A program made the position numbers and the translations under genes. Source: Verrucomicrobiota bacterium (GTDB taxonomy: Bacteria; Verrucomicrobiota; Verrucomicrobiia; Opitutales; Opitutaceae). Taken from it: a stretch of DNA of 64,000 bases. Location of the stretch: NCBI GenBank assembly GCA_028293545.1, contig JAQGOP010000052.1, positions 124,001 through 188,000 of the forward strand. Direction: 5' to 3'. Below the pieces are notes generated by a model. The model searched no databases. It saw only the letters and a program-made list of their open reading frames with translations, and had not been told where the DNA came from. Shown one piece after another: positions 18,201 to 27,943 of the stretch (position 1 is the first letter of the stretch; the number at the start of each line of letters is the position of its first letter).

Positions 18201-20759
18201 ATGAACTACCCATTAAGCTCGTACCATTGCGCCCGGAAGTCGGCCGCCATCGGCCTCGGCGTCCTTCTTGCCCTGTCAGGTTACGGCCAAATTGCGCCTG
18301 CTCCCGCTACGACTGTCCCGGCCGACGATTCGTCCAACGAGTCGGTCGTGAAGATGAACCCGTTCGCCGTTTCCACCAACAAAGACTACGGCTACCGGAA
18401 GATGAGCAGCGTCACTTCGTCGAAGAGCGGCGAACTCATCTCGCAGATGCCGCAGGCGATCGAGGTCATCTCGAGCGAACTGCTCAGCGATTTCGTCGCG
18501 AACCAGGGCAACGCCGCCTTCCGCTATTCGTCCAGCGTGACGGTCAGCGAAAACGAAGTCGGCCAGGCGGATGTCTTCAACCTGCGCGGTTTCGCCCTGC
18601 CGCGTTACTATAACGGCGTCGCGCTCGCCAACGCGCTCAGCCTCGTGCCGGTCAACATCTGGGACAACATCGACCGCATCGAAGTGGTGAAAGGCCCGGT
18701 CGGCTTGTACTACGCCAACTCCACGCCCAATGGCGTCGCAAACTACATCACGAAGAAGCCGCAGTTCATCAATGCCACCACCGTCGACCTCACGTATGGG
18801 TCGTACGCCTTCCAGAAAGTCCTGATCGACGACCAGAAGGTCGTGAACAAATACATCGCGATGCGCGTCATCGCCTCGGGGGCGCAGAAGAATTCCGGTT
18901 ATCATGCCGGCTCACCGACGCGCTACACTTTCATTTCGCCTTCGGTCACGATCCGTCCGTTCAAATCCCTCGAGATCTCGGCGGAGCTTGATTACCTGAA
19001 CGAGCACAACGGCTACCAGGGCGGCGCGAATGCCTGGGCCTATTCGTTCAATCCCCAGTGGCAGCAGGACCTGAAGAATCCCAGCTCGCAGGTCCTCCAG
19101 TATTTCCAAAACACGTTCAACCTCGCGACCCCCGCCGCCGCCCAGGCGTTCATCCAGACCCGCTGGTCGCCGCCGAATTCCGCGGCCGGCGTGGCCCTCG
19201 CCGCGTGGAGCGCCGACATCCTGAAGATCACGGGCAAAGCCCCCTTCCTCTACACCACCCAGCAGGTCGACTGGTCGAAATATTCCCCGCTCGGCAATCG
19301 CCTCGCCCCGCAGAGCAACACGTCCACCTACGGTGGCAACAGCCCGACTTACGAGTTCTCGGTCACGGAAACACCGTGGCCCGAACTTTCGCTGCGCTAC
19401 CATTGGGTGCACGCGGCAACGAACCAGCAGTTCGTGCGGCAGATCATCCAACCCAACACGAATGGGTTCCGGGCCGATGGCCGGGTCAACTCGCTCGACA
19501 CGTCCAACCTCGCGCTGCAGGGCACGAATAATTTCGGTCGCGACGGTTACAACGACACCCAGCAGATCGACCTTCATTTCGAGAAGAGTGTCTGGGGCAT
19601 CAAGAATTCCCTCGGCGTCGGTGCCGAATGGCTGCGCACGTTCGCCGTGAACACCGTCGCGCCGCTGGACTTCACGAAGGCCGGGACGACCACCACGCCC
19701 AACGGCACCGTGCTCACCGGCATCCAGATCTACCAGAACTGGGATCCCTTTGGCGCCGCCGAGGTGCCCAGCATCTACGCGCTGCAAGCCGGCCCCTCGG
19801 TGGTCAACGGCCGTCCGAGCCTCTCGAAGAACCACCAGTACTATGCCAGCTATCGCGCTTCGCTCCTCGATGATCGCATCCACGCCCTCTTCGGCGTGAA
19901 TCGTTACCTGGTCGACCCGAGCGGCCCGTTCAATTCCCCCGTCGGCAAGAGCAACACCACCTATACCTACGGCTTGATCGGCGAAGTGGTGAAAGGCTTC
20001 TCTGTGTTCGCGTCGCGGAGCAGCGCGGTGCAGTTCACCAACCAGCAGAGCGCGACCGGCATCGGCGTGCTGCCGAGCGACAACCCTCACACCCTGAATT
20101 CGGAAACGGACAAGGGCATCGAGGCGGGCATCAAGACCACGTTCCGCGACAACGAGCTCACCGGCACGATTTCGTACTACAACGACGAGCGCAACGGGGT
20201 GGTCGCCGGCGACCAATTGCGGACGCTGACCGATCCGCGAAATTCCGCCGTGACGACGGTGCAGTTCTTCACCAACGGCGGGCTCTATCGTTCGCGCGGC
20301 ATCGACACGGACCTGACGTGGACGCCCAATCGCGATCTCCAGCTGGTGCTCAACTACAACTATTCGATCGAAGCGAAGATCGTGACTGATCCGTCGGTCA
20401 ATCCGACGACTCCCGGCACCCTCGCCTACCAGCGCGAATTCCAGCTGCCGTTGTCCCACTCGCCGAGGAACCGCCTGAACCTCGTCGCGAAATACAACTT
20501 CGCCGACGGCTTCCTCAAGAACCTCAGTGTCGGCGGCGCGGTGCGCTACAGCGACACGTACGAGGTGACCAACAGCGTCTCCTACAATTTGTGGGTGCCC
20601 GACCAGACGATGCTGGACGCCTTTGTCACCTACCGTGCGAAGATCGCTGGCATCCCGATGGATTTTAAGGTCAACGTGACCAACATCACCGACGAGCGGG
20701 ACGACTACTCGTGGGGCGACGGCCGCACCGAGTACGCCTCGGTCACGCTGCACTTCTGA
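18201..20759 (+). CDS. TonB-dependent receptor (siderophore-receptor-like fold)
   Basis: Signal peptide, plug (SQMPQAIEVISSELLSDF...FNLRGFALPRYYNGVAL...IDRIEVVKGPVGLYYANSTPNGVANYITKKP), barrel ending ...EYASVTLHF. Confidence 0.93.
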   Translation: MNYPLSSYHCARKSAAIGLGVLLALSGYGQIAPAPATTVPADDSSNESVVKMNPFAVSTNKDYGYRKMSSVTSSKSGELISQMPQAIEVISSELLSDFVANQGNAAFRYSSSVTVSENEVGQADVFNLRGFALPRYYNGVALANALSLVPVNIWDNIDRIEVVKGPVGLYYANSTPNGVANYITKKPQFINATTVDLTYGSYAFQKVLIDDQKVVNKYIAMRVIASGAQKNSGYHAGSPTRYTFISPSVTIRPFKSLEISAELDYLNEHNGYQGGANAWAYSFNPQWQQDLKNPSSQVLQYFQNTFNLATPAAAQAFIQTRWSPPNSAAGVALAAWSADILKITGKAPFLYTTQQVDWSKYSPLGNRLAPQSNTSTYGGNSPTYEFSVTETPWPELSLRYHWVHAATNQQFVRQIIQPNTNGFRADGRVNSLDTSNLALQGTNNFGRDGYNDTQQIDLHFEKSVWGIKNSLGVGAEWLRTFAVNTVAPLDFTKAGTTTTPNGTVLTGIQIYQNWDPFGAAEVPSIYALQAGPSVVNGRPSLSKNHQYYASYRASLLDDRIHALFGVNRYLVDPSGPFNSPVGKSNTTYTYGLIGEVVKGFSVFASRSSAVQFTNQQSATGIGVLPSDNPHTLNSETDKGIEAGIKTTFRDNELTGTISYYNDERNGVVAGDQLRTLTDPRNSAVTTVQFFTNGGLYRSRGIDTDLTWTPNRDLQLVLNYNYSIEAKIVTDPSVNPTTPGTLAYQREFQLPLSHSPRNRLNLVAKYNFADGFLKNLSVGGAVRYSDTYEVTNSVSYNLWVPDQTMLDAFVTYRAKIAGIPMDFKVNVTNITDERDDYSWGDGRTEYASVTLHF

Positions 20760-20775
20760 TCGAATCGATTCCCCG

Positions 20776-20804
20776 CACCATGTCACCGATCGGGTGACAT
20801 GGTG
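20776..20804 (+). terminator. Stem-loop after TonB receptor gene
   Basis: CACCATGTCACC-gatcg-GGTGACATGGTG, 12-bp perfect stem 17 bp after the stop; no clear T-tract. Confidence 0.5.
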
Positions 20805-20824
20805 GCGGGTGTTGTCCCCAACGC

Positions 20825-20897
20825 GTAGGGCGCGGTCTTTGACCCGCCTCCGGCAACGGCGTAGCGCCCCCGAGGCGGGTCGGAGACCGCGCCCTAC
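20825..20897. repeat. REP-like palindromic repeat family 1, copy 1
   Basis: GTAGGGCGCGGTCTTTGACCCGCCTCC...GAGGCGGGTCGGAGACCGCGCCCTAC long hairpin between convergent genes; related copy at 59122. Confidence 0.75.
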
Positions 20898-21685
20898 TAT
20901 TGCCGCCGATGCGGGAGGTCCCGATCGTTGGCCGGGTACGAAACCACTTCAGGCGTGCCGATGCGCACGTTGCCTTCGGGGAGGTGCGGGTCGATGATGA
21001 CCTCGGACTCACGCTCGACGTGTTCGTCGAAATAAGGCGCACCGCTCGCCAGCATTTTCTGGTACAGCTTGCCCAAGTCGCGGAAATCCGGGGCGCCGAC
21101 ATACATCGTCGTCCGCCAAAGCATCTTGGGTTTTTTCTTCGGATCCGGCGGCGGCGGATACTGCCAGCCGATCACCATGATCACGAGTTTCTCCAAGGCC
21201 GCCTTCTGCCGCCGCTCTTCCAGGCGATGATAACTCTGGTGGCTCGGCCAGACGGAAACCACGTCGCTGTCCGAAAGGTTGTTGATGATCTTGTCCCACA
21301 TCGTGTCCGTGTACGGATTGTTGAGGTAGGTCCGCCCATAAAAAACGGTCACGATCAATTCCGGTTTTTCGCCCTTCTGCACCTCGTGAAAACCCTGCGA
21401 GTCCAGTTGCTTCTTCACCTCAGCCGCCATGTCGCGCGCGTCCACGGTGCGCCATAGGCGCTCCTCACCATCGAGCTGTTTGGCGGAAGCGAGCTGGTAA
21501 CGGCGCGCGCGCCGCGTCATGTCGTTGGAATAACTGCGGTCGTGATCGCGATGATGTTTTTCCGCATCGTCGATTCCCGAGCGAACGCCGATTTCGTAAT
21601 CCTCATCCTCCACTTCCATCTGCGCCCGGCCAGTCGAAGCGACCAGGGCGAGCAACGCAAAGCCAAGACGTAATTGTAGGCGCAT
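20897..21685 (-). CDS. DUF4136-like secreted protein, function unknown
   Basis: Signal peptide MRLQLRLGFALLALVASTGRAQ; DMAAEVKKQLDSQGFHEVQKGEKPELIVTVFYGR resembles DUF4136 lipoproteins. Confidence 0.55.
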   Translation of the reverse strand: MRLQLRLGFALLALVASTGRAQMEVEDEDYEIGVRSGIDDAEKHHRDHDRSYSNDMTRRARRYQLASAKQLDGEERLWRTVDARDMAAEVKKQLDSQGFHEVQKGEKPELIVTVFYGRTYLNNPYTDTMWDKIINNLSDSDVVSVWPSHQSYHRLEERRQKAALEKLVIMVIGWQYPPPPDPKKKPKMLWRTTMYVGAPDFRDLGKLYQKMLASGAPYFDEHVERESEVIIDPHLPEGNVRIGTPEVVSYPANDRDLPHRRQ

Positions 21686-22019
21686 TATCGGAAGCAGGGG
21701 AACGACCGTGGATTCTCGGGGTGCAGCGAAAAGTGGAATTTTCACTGGGCACCGTCAACCCGCAATGCCGCGCGAAAAACCGCCTGTATTCGCGAGGCAG
21801 ATGGGACTGCTGGGCCCCGCGATCCGGCCCATCTGCGGACAAAATTGATGGCGCGCCCAGCGGTTGGGGCCACTCCTGCTTTCGCAGCGAAGGACTCGCT
21901 GATTTCTTCCCACTTTCGGGAAGCGCCGCTCCCAGATGCGGAAGAGAATTCGCCCGGCGAAATTTGACCATAATATTTTAGTCATTGTTTTAAAGCGTGT
22001 TACAACACGTCGAATCAGT

Positions 22020-22034
22020 TGGCACGGCGCGTGC
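22020..22034 (+). promoter_or_regulatory. Sigma-54 (-24/-12) promoter candidate TGGCACGGCGCGTGC
   Basis: GG-N10-GC spacing exact; -24 half is TGGCAC; 27 nt upstream of a small ORF and the NtrC-like/HK genes; adjacent palindrome CGTGTTACAACACG at 21996-22009. Confidence 0.7.
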
Positions 22035-22061
22035 AAAAGGAGGCGCACAACTCAAATTCCC

Positions 22062-22328
22062 ATGAAGACCTCCCTCAAGCTCATCGCCCTCCTCATCGCC
22101 GCCGGTTATCCGTGCGTGGCTCTGGCCCAGTCGGCCGGCCTTTCGATTCCTTCCTTCTCTCCTGAAACCGCGGTCAGTGTTTTCGCCACCGCGCTCATCG
22201 GCGTCATCATGGTCGGCGATTACTCGCGCCGCGCCCGGGGTTTCGCCGTGCGCAAAGCTGCGGTGATCGTCGCCCCGGCCGGCGCGTTCCGGGCCCAATC
22301 ATCGAGGTCCGAGTGCCTCGCCGCTTGA
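22062..22328 (+). CDS. Small (88 aa) protein with signal peptide/TM segment
   Basis: MKTSLKLIALLIAAGYPCVALAQSAGLSIPSFSPETAVSVFATALIGVIMVGDYSRRARGF...; directly after a sigma-54-like promoter. Confidence 0.6.
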   Translation: MKTSLKLIALLIAAGYPCVALAQSAGLSIPSFSPETAVSVFATALIGVIMVGDYSRRARGFAVRKAAVIVAPAGAFRAQSSRSECLAA

Positions 22329-22353
22329 CTCGGGCAGTTCACGCTTCCTCACA

Positions 22354-23730
22354 TTGACCATGGTTGCTTCGGATCCCGCGTCGGCTCGCATTCTCATCGC
22401 TGACGACCAGCCCGATGTCCTGGAGGCCTTGCGCCTGCTCCTGAAGACCGAGGGCTACCAAATCGAAACGGTCAAATCGCCCGCCGCCGTCCTCAAGGCC
22501 GTCGAGTCCCGTGACTTCGCGGTCCTGCTCATGGACCTGAATTATGCGCGCGACACGACCAGCGGCCAGGAAGGCCTCGAGCTCCTGAATAAATTACAGG
22601 CGCTCGATACCACGCTCCCGGTCGTCGTGATGACCGCGTGGGCCAGCGTCGATATCGCCGTCGAGGCGATGCGGCGCGGCGCCCGCGACTTCGTCACGAA
22701 ACCGTGGGACAACCCGCGACTCCTCGCCATCGTCAAGAACCAGATCGCGCTCGGCAGCGCAGTGCGCGCATTCCGCCGGCTCGAGGCGGAGAACCAGCTG
22801 CTCCGCGGCAAGGGCGGCCCCACGCTCATCGCGCAATCGCCGGCGATGCGCCCGGTGCTCGACGTCATCGCCCGCGTCGGCCCCTCCGACGCGAACGTCC
22901 TGATCACCGGCGAAAACGGCACCGGCAAGGGCGTGGTCGCCCAGGCGCTGCACGCGGTTTCGATCCGCGCCGGCAAACCCTTTATTTCCGTCAACATGGG
23001 CGGGCTGCCCGAGGGCGTGTTCGAGAGCGAACTCTTCGGGCACGTGCGCGGGGCGTTCACCGACGCGAAGAGCGACCGCGCCGGGCGCTTCGAACTCGCG
23101 GACGGCGGCACGCTCTTCATGGACGAAATCGGAAACATCCCGATGAGCCAGCAGGCGAAACTGCTGCGCACGATCGAGACCGGGGAGTTCGAACGCGTCG
23201 GGTCCTCGCGGGTCTGCCATGCGAGCGTGCGCCTGATTTCCGCGACGAACTCCGACCTGCCCGCGGAGGTCGCTTCGGGAAAGTTTCGCCAGGATCTTCT
23301 TTTCCGGCTCAACACGATTCACCTTCATCTCCCCCCGCTGCGCGAACGCCGCGAGGACATCGAGCTGCTCGCGCTTCATTTCCTGAAGCAACACGTCGAG
23401 CGCTACCGGAAAGCCATCACCGGTTTCGAGGATGGGGCGATCCAGGCGATGCGCGATTACGCGTGGCCCGGCAACGTCCGCGAACTCGACCATGCGGTGG
23501 AGCGGGCGGTCCTGATGGCGCAGGGCAAAGTGGTGCGCGCGCCGGACCTCGGCCTGAACATGGCGCGCGACGCCGCGCCACGCCTGGACGAAATGAGCAT
23601 CGAGGAAGTCGAGGCATTCCTGATCAAGAAAACACTCGCCCGCTGCGACGGAAACGCCCGTCGCGCCGCCGAGGACCTTGGCCTCAGCCGCAGCGCATTC
23701 TACCGCCGCTTGGAAAAGTACGGGCTTTGA
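22354..23730 (+). CDS. NtrC-family sigma-54-dependent response regulator
   Basis: REC (ARILIADDQPDVLEALRLLLKTEGY...LLMDLNY), AAA+ (GENGTGKGVVAQALH; ELFGHVRGAFTDAKSDRAGRFELADGGTLFMDEIGN), Fis HTH (NARRAAEDLGLSRSAFYRRLEKYGL). Confidence 0.95.
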   Translation: MTMVASDPASARILIADDQPDVLEALRLLLKTEGYQIETVKSPAAVLKAVESRDFAVLLMDLNYARDTTSGQEGLELLNKLQALDTTLPVVVMTAWASVDIAVEAMRRGARDFVTKPWDNPRLLAIVKNQIALGSAVRAFRRLEAENQLLRGKGGPTLIAQSPAMRPVLDVIARVGPSDANVLITGENGTGKGVVAQALHAVSIRAGKPFISVNMGGLPEGVFESELFGHVRGAFTDAKSDRAGRFELADGGTLFMDEIGNIPMSQQAKLLRTIETGEFERVGSSRVCHASVRLISATNSDLPAEVASGKFRQDLLFRLNTIHLHLPPLRERREDIELLALHFLKQHVERYRKAITGFEDGAIQAMRDYAWPGNVRELDHAVERAVLMAQGKVVRAPDLGLNMARDAAPRLDEMSIEEVEAFLIKKTLARCDGNARRAAEDLGLSRSAFYRRLEKYGL

Positions 23731-23960
23731 TCAAGACGGGGATGGAACCGAAGCGTTTTGCGAATATCGCGCTCGGTTCGGCGGGCGAACTGGTTACCAT
23801 GTGCTGCTTGCAACCGAACTCGGTTATGTTGACCAGCCCGCTTCGATTTCGCCGGCCAGTGGGATCATGCTGCGCGGGCGAATGCTCGGGGGCTTCATCC
23901 AAACCCTCGAAGGCTGACCTCCAGCCCAAAGCTTAGCGCTTGTCGCCCACCGCATTTGCC

Positions 23961-25286
23961 ATGGCAAAAATCTCAAAAAAAATGGCCCACGAGCGCGTGG
24001 TTTTTTTCCAGGCGCTGCTCGGTGGGTTGCCTGCGGTCGTCGTGGCGATGTGCTATCTCTGGCTGGGGAGTGCGGCGCCGAAAGAACAATGGACACTTTC
24101 CCTCCTCGTATTTGGGTTCTGGCTGGGCTTCGCCGCCGCCGTCCAAAACCGCGTGGTGCGGCCGCTGCAGACAATGGCGAACCTCCTTTCGGCCCTGCGC
24201 GAAGGCGACTTTTCCGTCCGCGCCCGCGGCGCGCGGCGCGACGAACCGCTGGGCGACGTGATGTCGGAAATCAACACCCTCAGCCGCACCCTCCAGGACC
24301 AGCGCATGAGCGCGCTCGAGGCCACCGCCCTGCTCCGCACGGTGATGGAGGAAATCGAGGTCGCGATTTTTGCGTTCGATGCCGATGGCCGCCTGCGCCT
24401 CGCCAACCACGCCGGGCAAATCCTGCTGGCCAAACCCGCGGAGCGCATCCTCGGCCGCGACGCCGTCGAACTCGGCCTCGGCGACTGCCTGAACGGTGAA
24501 TCGGCGCGCCTGCTAACGACCACTTTCCCCGGCGGCAGCGGACGCTGGGGCATGCGCCGCAGCCAGTTTCGCGAAGGCGGACGGCCGCATCACCTCGTGG
24601 TCATCGGCGACCTCAGCCGCACGTTGCGCGAGGAGGAGCTGCGCGCCTGGCAGCGGCTCGTGCGCGTGCTCGGCCATGAGCTGAACAACTCGCTCGCTCC
24701 CATCAAGTCGATCGCCGGCAGCCTCGGCAGCCTGCTGCGGCGCCCGCAGCGCGCCCCCGACTGGGAGGAAGACATGCGTTCCGGCCTGGAAATCATTGAA
24801 TCGCGCGCCGACGGCCTGAGCCGGTTCATGCAGGCCTATGCCCGCCTCGCCCGCCTGCCCGCACCGGTCCTCGCGCCGTGCGAAGTCTCCGGGCTGATCC
24901 ACCGCGTCGTCGGCTTGGAAACTCGGCTGCCCGTGGAAATCGTCGAAGGCCCCGCCCTCGCGATCTCGTGCGACTTCGCGCAGATCGAGCAGGTGCTGAT
25001 CAACCTCCTCAAGAACGCCGTCGAAGCCGCCTTGGAAACCGGCGGCGGCGTGCAAATCGGATGGCGCAAGCTTCCCAATCGCGTGGAGATTTACGTCGAG
25101 GACGAAGGCCCCGGCATCGCCAGCGCGAGCAATCTCTTCGTGCCTTTCTTCACCACCAAGCCGGAAGGCTCGGGCATCGGGTTGGTGCTGTGCCGGCAGA
25201 TCGCCGAGAATCACCACGGTTCGCTCACGCTCGAAAATCGCCGCGACACGACCGGCAGCCTGGCCCGGCTGCATCTTCCCGAATAA
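23961..25286 (+). CDS. Sensor histidine kinase (TM, HAMP, PAS-like, HATPase)
   Basis: Two N-terminal TMs, HAMP-like VVRPLQTMANLLSALREGDFSVRARGARRDEPLGDV, H-box VRVLGHELNNSLAPIKSIAGSL, G-box EDEGPGIA...TKPEGSGIGLVLCRQIAENHHGSL. Confidence 0.93.
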   Translation: MAKISKKMAHERVVFFQALLGGLPAVVVAMCYLWLGSAAPKEQWTLSLLVFGFWLGFAAAVQNRVVRPLQTMANLLSALREGDFSVRARGARRDEPLGDVMSEINTLSRTLQDQRMSALEATALLRTVMEEIEVAIFAFDADGRLRLANHAGQILLAKPAERILGRDAVELGLGDCLNGESARLLTTTFPGGSGRWGMRRSQFREGGRPHHLVVIGDLSRTLREEELRAWQRLVRVLGHELNNSLAPIKSIAGSLGSLLRRPQRAPDWEEDMRSGLEIIESRADGLSRFMQAYARLARLPAPVLAPCEVSGLIHRVVGLETRLPVEIVEGPALAISCDFAQIEQVLINLLKNAVEAALETGGGVQIGWRKLPNRVEIYVEDEGPGIASASNLFVPFFTTKPEGSGIGLVLCRQIAENHHGSLTLENRRDTTGSLARLHLPE

Positions 25287-25316
25287 TTCCCCGTCGGAAA
25301 ATTTTCTCCGCCCAGC

Positions 25317-26039
25317 CTAGAGCCCGCGCGAAGCCCCGCCGTCCACGCGCACGGTTTCGCCGGTGACAAAGGACGCTTCGTTCGAGAGGAGAAACGCCAC
25401 GACGTCGGACACTTCGCGATATTGCGCGGGGCGCCGCATCGGGATCTCGCGCTTGATGTTCTTCGGCACGTTCTCCGGGTCATGGTCGAACACCACGCTC
25501 GGCCCGACACAGTTCATGCGGATATTTTTCTCCGCGTAGGTTTTCGCGAACAGCTTCGTGTACCCGGCCAGTGAAGCCCGGATCGTGTCGGCCACCGGGA
25601 AGCGCATGTCCGGCTCGAGCGCGCTGTTGCCGGAAATATTGACGATCGCCCCGCCGCCTTGCGCCACCATCACGGGCACGACGAGCCGGCTCATTCGCAC
25701 CACGCTCAGAAAATACATCTCGAACACCTCGAGCCACTGCGAGTCGGGGATCTCCAGGATTTTTCCGCCTTCCGGATTCCCGGAGTTGTTCACCACCGCG
25801 TCGATTCGCCCGTAACGCTGCATCGTGAGATCCACCAAGCGCTTCAGGTCGGTCTCGCTCGAAACCGAACCCATCATGCCCAACGCGCCCAATTCCTTCG
25901 CGATCGGGCCGATCGCCGAGGAGCGCGACATCACCGCGAGCCGATATCCGCGTTCGCGCAAATTTCGCGCGCAGCTCGCCCCAATCCCGCGACTCGCCGC
26001 GGTAACAATGGCAACCTTGGCTTCGTTCGATTTCGGCAT
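25317..26039 (-). CDS. Short-chain dehydrogenase/reductase (SDR)-fold protein with atypical active site
   Basis: KVAIVTAASRGIGASCARNL, VNNSG, C-terminal FVTGETVRVDGGASRGL; the usual YxxxK region reads ADTIRASLAGYTK. Confidence 0.88.
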   Translation of the reverse strand: MPKSNEAKVAIVTAASRGIGASCARNLRERGYRLAVMSRSSAIGPIAKELGALGMMGSVSSETDLKRLVDLTMQRYGRIDAVVNNSGNPEGGKILEIPDSQWLEVFEMYFLSVVRMSRLVVPVMVAQGGGAIVNISGNSALEPDMRFPVADTIRASLAGYTKLFAKTYAEKNIRMNCVGPSVVFDHDPENVPKNIKREIPMRRPAQYREVSDVVAFLLSNEASFVTGETVRVDGGASRGL

Positions 26040-26362
26040 GTCCCGTCGAACGAGCGGGACCCCCTCCGAAAGAGCAACCCCCGAGTTTCCGCCGGAGCTT
26101 CGGAAGTAACCGCCGGAGTTTTTCTGGCGGGGACGCCCGATCCGTTAGCCACCAATTTTCGCTGCTTGCCGCTAATCCGGATACGTTGGGAATCAGCGTT
26201 CACGGGTGGTTAAACTCCGGCTGCAGAGACAACGCGTTCCCTCTGATACTTCCCATTTCCGGGACGGCGGCGTCCCGCGTTCGACCCTAACCGGTGCAGG
26301 GTGAAAGCTATCGATTATTTTTAACCGCTCCATTGCAGCGACTTAAACACGCGTCCCGGCGC

Positions 26363-26377
26363 TGGCACGGCTCGTGC
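26363..26377 (+). promoter_or_regulatory. Sigma-54 (-24/-12) promoter candidate TGGCACGGCTCGTGC
   Basis: GG-N10-GC exact; 16 nt before the HlyD-like ATG; shares ACTTAAA-N10-GGCGC upstream context with the 48153 site. Confidence 0.72.
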
Positions 26378-26393
26378 AATTGTCCGCCCGCCC

Positions 26394-27647
26394 ATGGACA
26401 TCCAGCGACCCGACCAGACCAAAGCGAAACGAAAGAAACGCATCCTCATCGCCGTCATTTCGATTGTGGTTCTCGTCGCGATCTCCGTCGCCCTTGCTCG
26501 ACTCAAACCGGCTGCTCCGACCGTCGACAAGAACATCGTCTGGCAGGGCACCGTCCAACGCGGACAGATGCTTCGCCAAGTCCGTGGCCTCGGCACGCTC
26601 GTGCCGGAGGAAATCCGCTGGATCGCCGCGCGCACTTCCGGCCGCGTCGACAAAATCGTCCTCCGCCCCGGTGCCTCCGTCACTCCCGACAGCGTCATCC
26701 TCCTCCTCGCGAATCCCGACGTCGAACAAGCCGCCGCGAGCGCCGATTCGCAGCTGAAGGCCGCCGAAGCCGACCTCGTCGGGACGCGCGTCCAGCTCGA
26801 GAGCGGCATCCTCCTCGCCGAATCCACCGCCGCCAGCGCCCACGCCGATTCCGAACAGGCCAAGCTCAAGGCCGAGGTCAACGAGCAGCTTTTCAAGGAC
26901 GGCCTCGTTTCCGAAATCGACCTCCGCCTTTTCCGCGTCACCGCGCAGCAGCTCGCGACGCGCGACGCCATCGAACAAAAGCGTTATGCCTTCTCCAAGG
27001 ATTCCATTGCCCCGCAGCTCTCGGTCAAGGAAGCGGAAGTCGACCGCCTGCGCGGCCAGGCCAAGCTCCGCCACGACGAACTCGATGCCCTGACCGCCCG
27101 CGCCGGCATGAACGGCGTGCTCCAGCTGCTCCCCGTCGACGTCGGCTCCCAGATCCAACCCGGCATCAATCTCGCCCGCGTCGCCGATCCCGCGCGCCTC
27201 AAGGCGGAAATCCGCGTCGCGGAAACCCAGGCCAAGGATATCCTGATCGGCCAGGTCGCCGAAGTGGACACCCGCAACGGTGTCGTCGGTGGCCACGTTT
27301 CGCGCATCGATCCTTCGGTTCAAAATGGCACCGTCACCGTCGACGTGCTGGTCGACGGCCCTCTCCCGAAAGGCTCGCGCCCCGACCTTTCGGTCGACGG
27401 CACCATCGAGCTCGAGCGCCTCGACAACGTCGTCTATGTCAACCGCCCGGCCTTCGGCCAGGAGAACAGCCAGGTCGGCATCTTTAAGCTCGACCCCGAT
27501 GGTTCGGGCGCGACCCGCGTCCAGGTCAAGTTCGGCCGCAGTTCCGTCAACACCATCGAGGTGATCAGCGGTTTGGTCCCCGGCGACAAAGTCATCCTGT
27601 CGGACCTTTCCCAGTACGACTCCAACGAACGCATCCGGCTGAATTAA
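26394..27647 (+). CDS. HlyD/MacA-like efflux periplasmic adaptor
   Basis: N-terminal TM, paired biotinyl-lipoyl-like halves, coiled-coil, C-terminal VSGLVPGDKVILSDLSQYDSNERIRLN. Confidence 0.9.
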   Translation: MDIQRPDQTKAKRKKRILIAVISIVVLVAISVALARLKPAAPTVDKNIVWQGTVQRGQMLRQVRGLGTLVPEEIRWIAARTSGRVDKIVLRPGASVTPDSVILLLANPDVEQAAASADSQLKAAEADLVGTRVQLESGILLAESTAASAHADSEQAKLKAEVNEQLFKDGLVSEIDLRLFRVTAQQLATRDAIEQKRYAFSKDSIAPQLSVKEAEVDRLRGQAKLRHDELDALTARAGMNGVLQLLPVDVGSQIQPGINLARVADPARLKAEIRVAETQAKDILIGQVAEVDTRNGVVGGHVSRIDPSVQNGTVTVDVLVDGPLPKGSRPDLSVDGTIELERLDNVVYVNRPAFGQENSQVGIFKLDPDGSGATRVQVKFGRSSVNTIEVISGLVPGDKVILSDLSQYDSNERIRLN

Positions 27648-27943
27648 CGCGCGGATCACAACACGCTGTAACTTTCACCGCCTCCCGCGTGTTTCCAAGC
27701 TCTACCACCATCCACCACCACCGCAATTCGCCCGCCCCAGCGATGACTACCCACCAACCTTTCCGTGATCTCGCTCCTCATCATTCTCACTTCACTTGTA
27801 GTGCTCGTCGCCACCGAACCCGATCGTTCGGAAGAGTGACGACGCTCTGACCGGCAAGCCTTCACCACTCTTTTCCGCCCTGGAGCCCAACGCTCGCCGC
27901 CTTCCCTCCTTTCCCTCCCGTACCCCCAACCCATCCAACTCCC

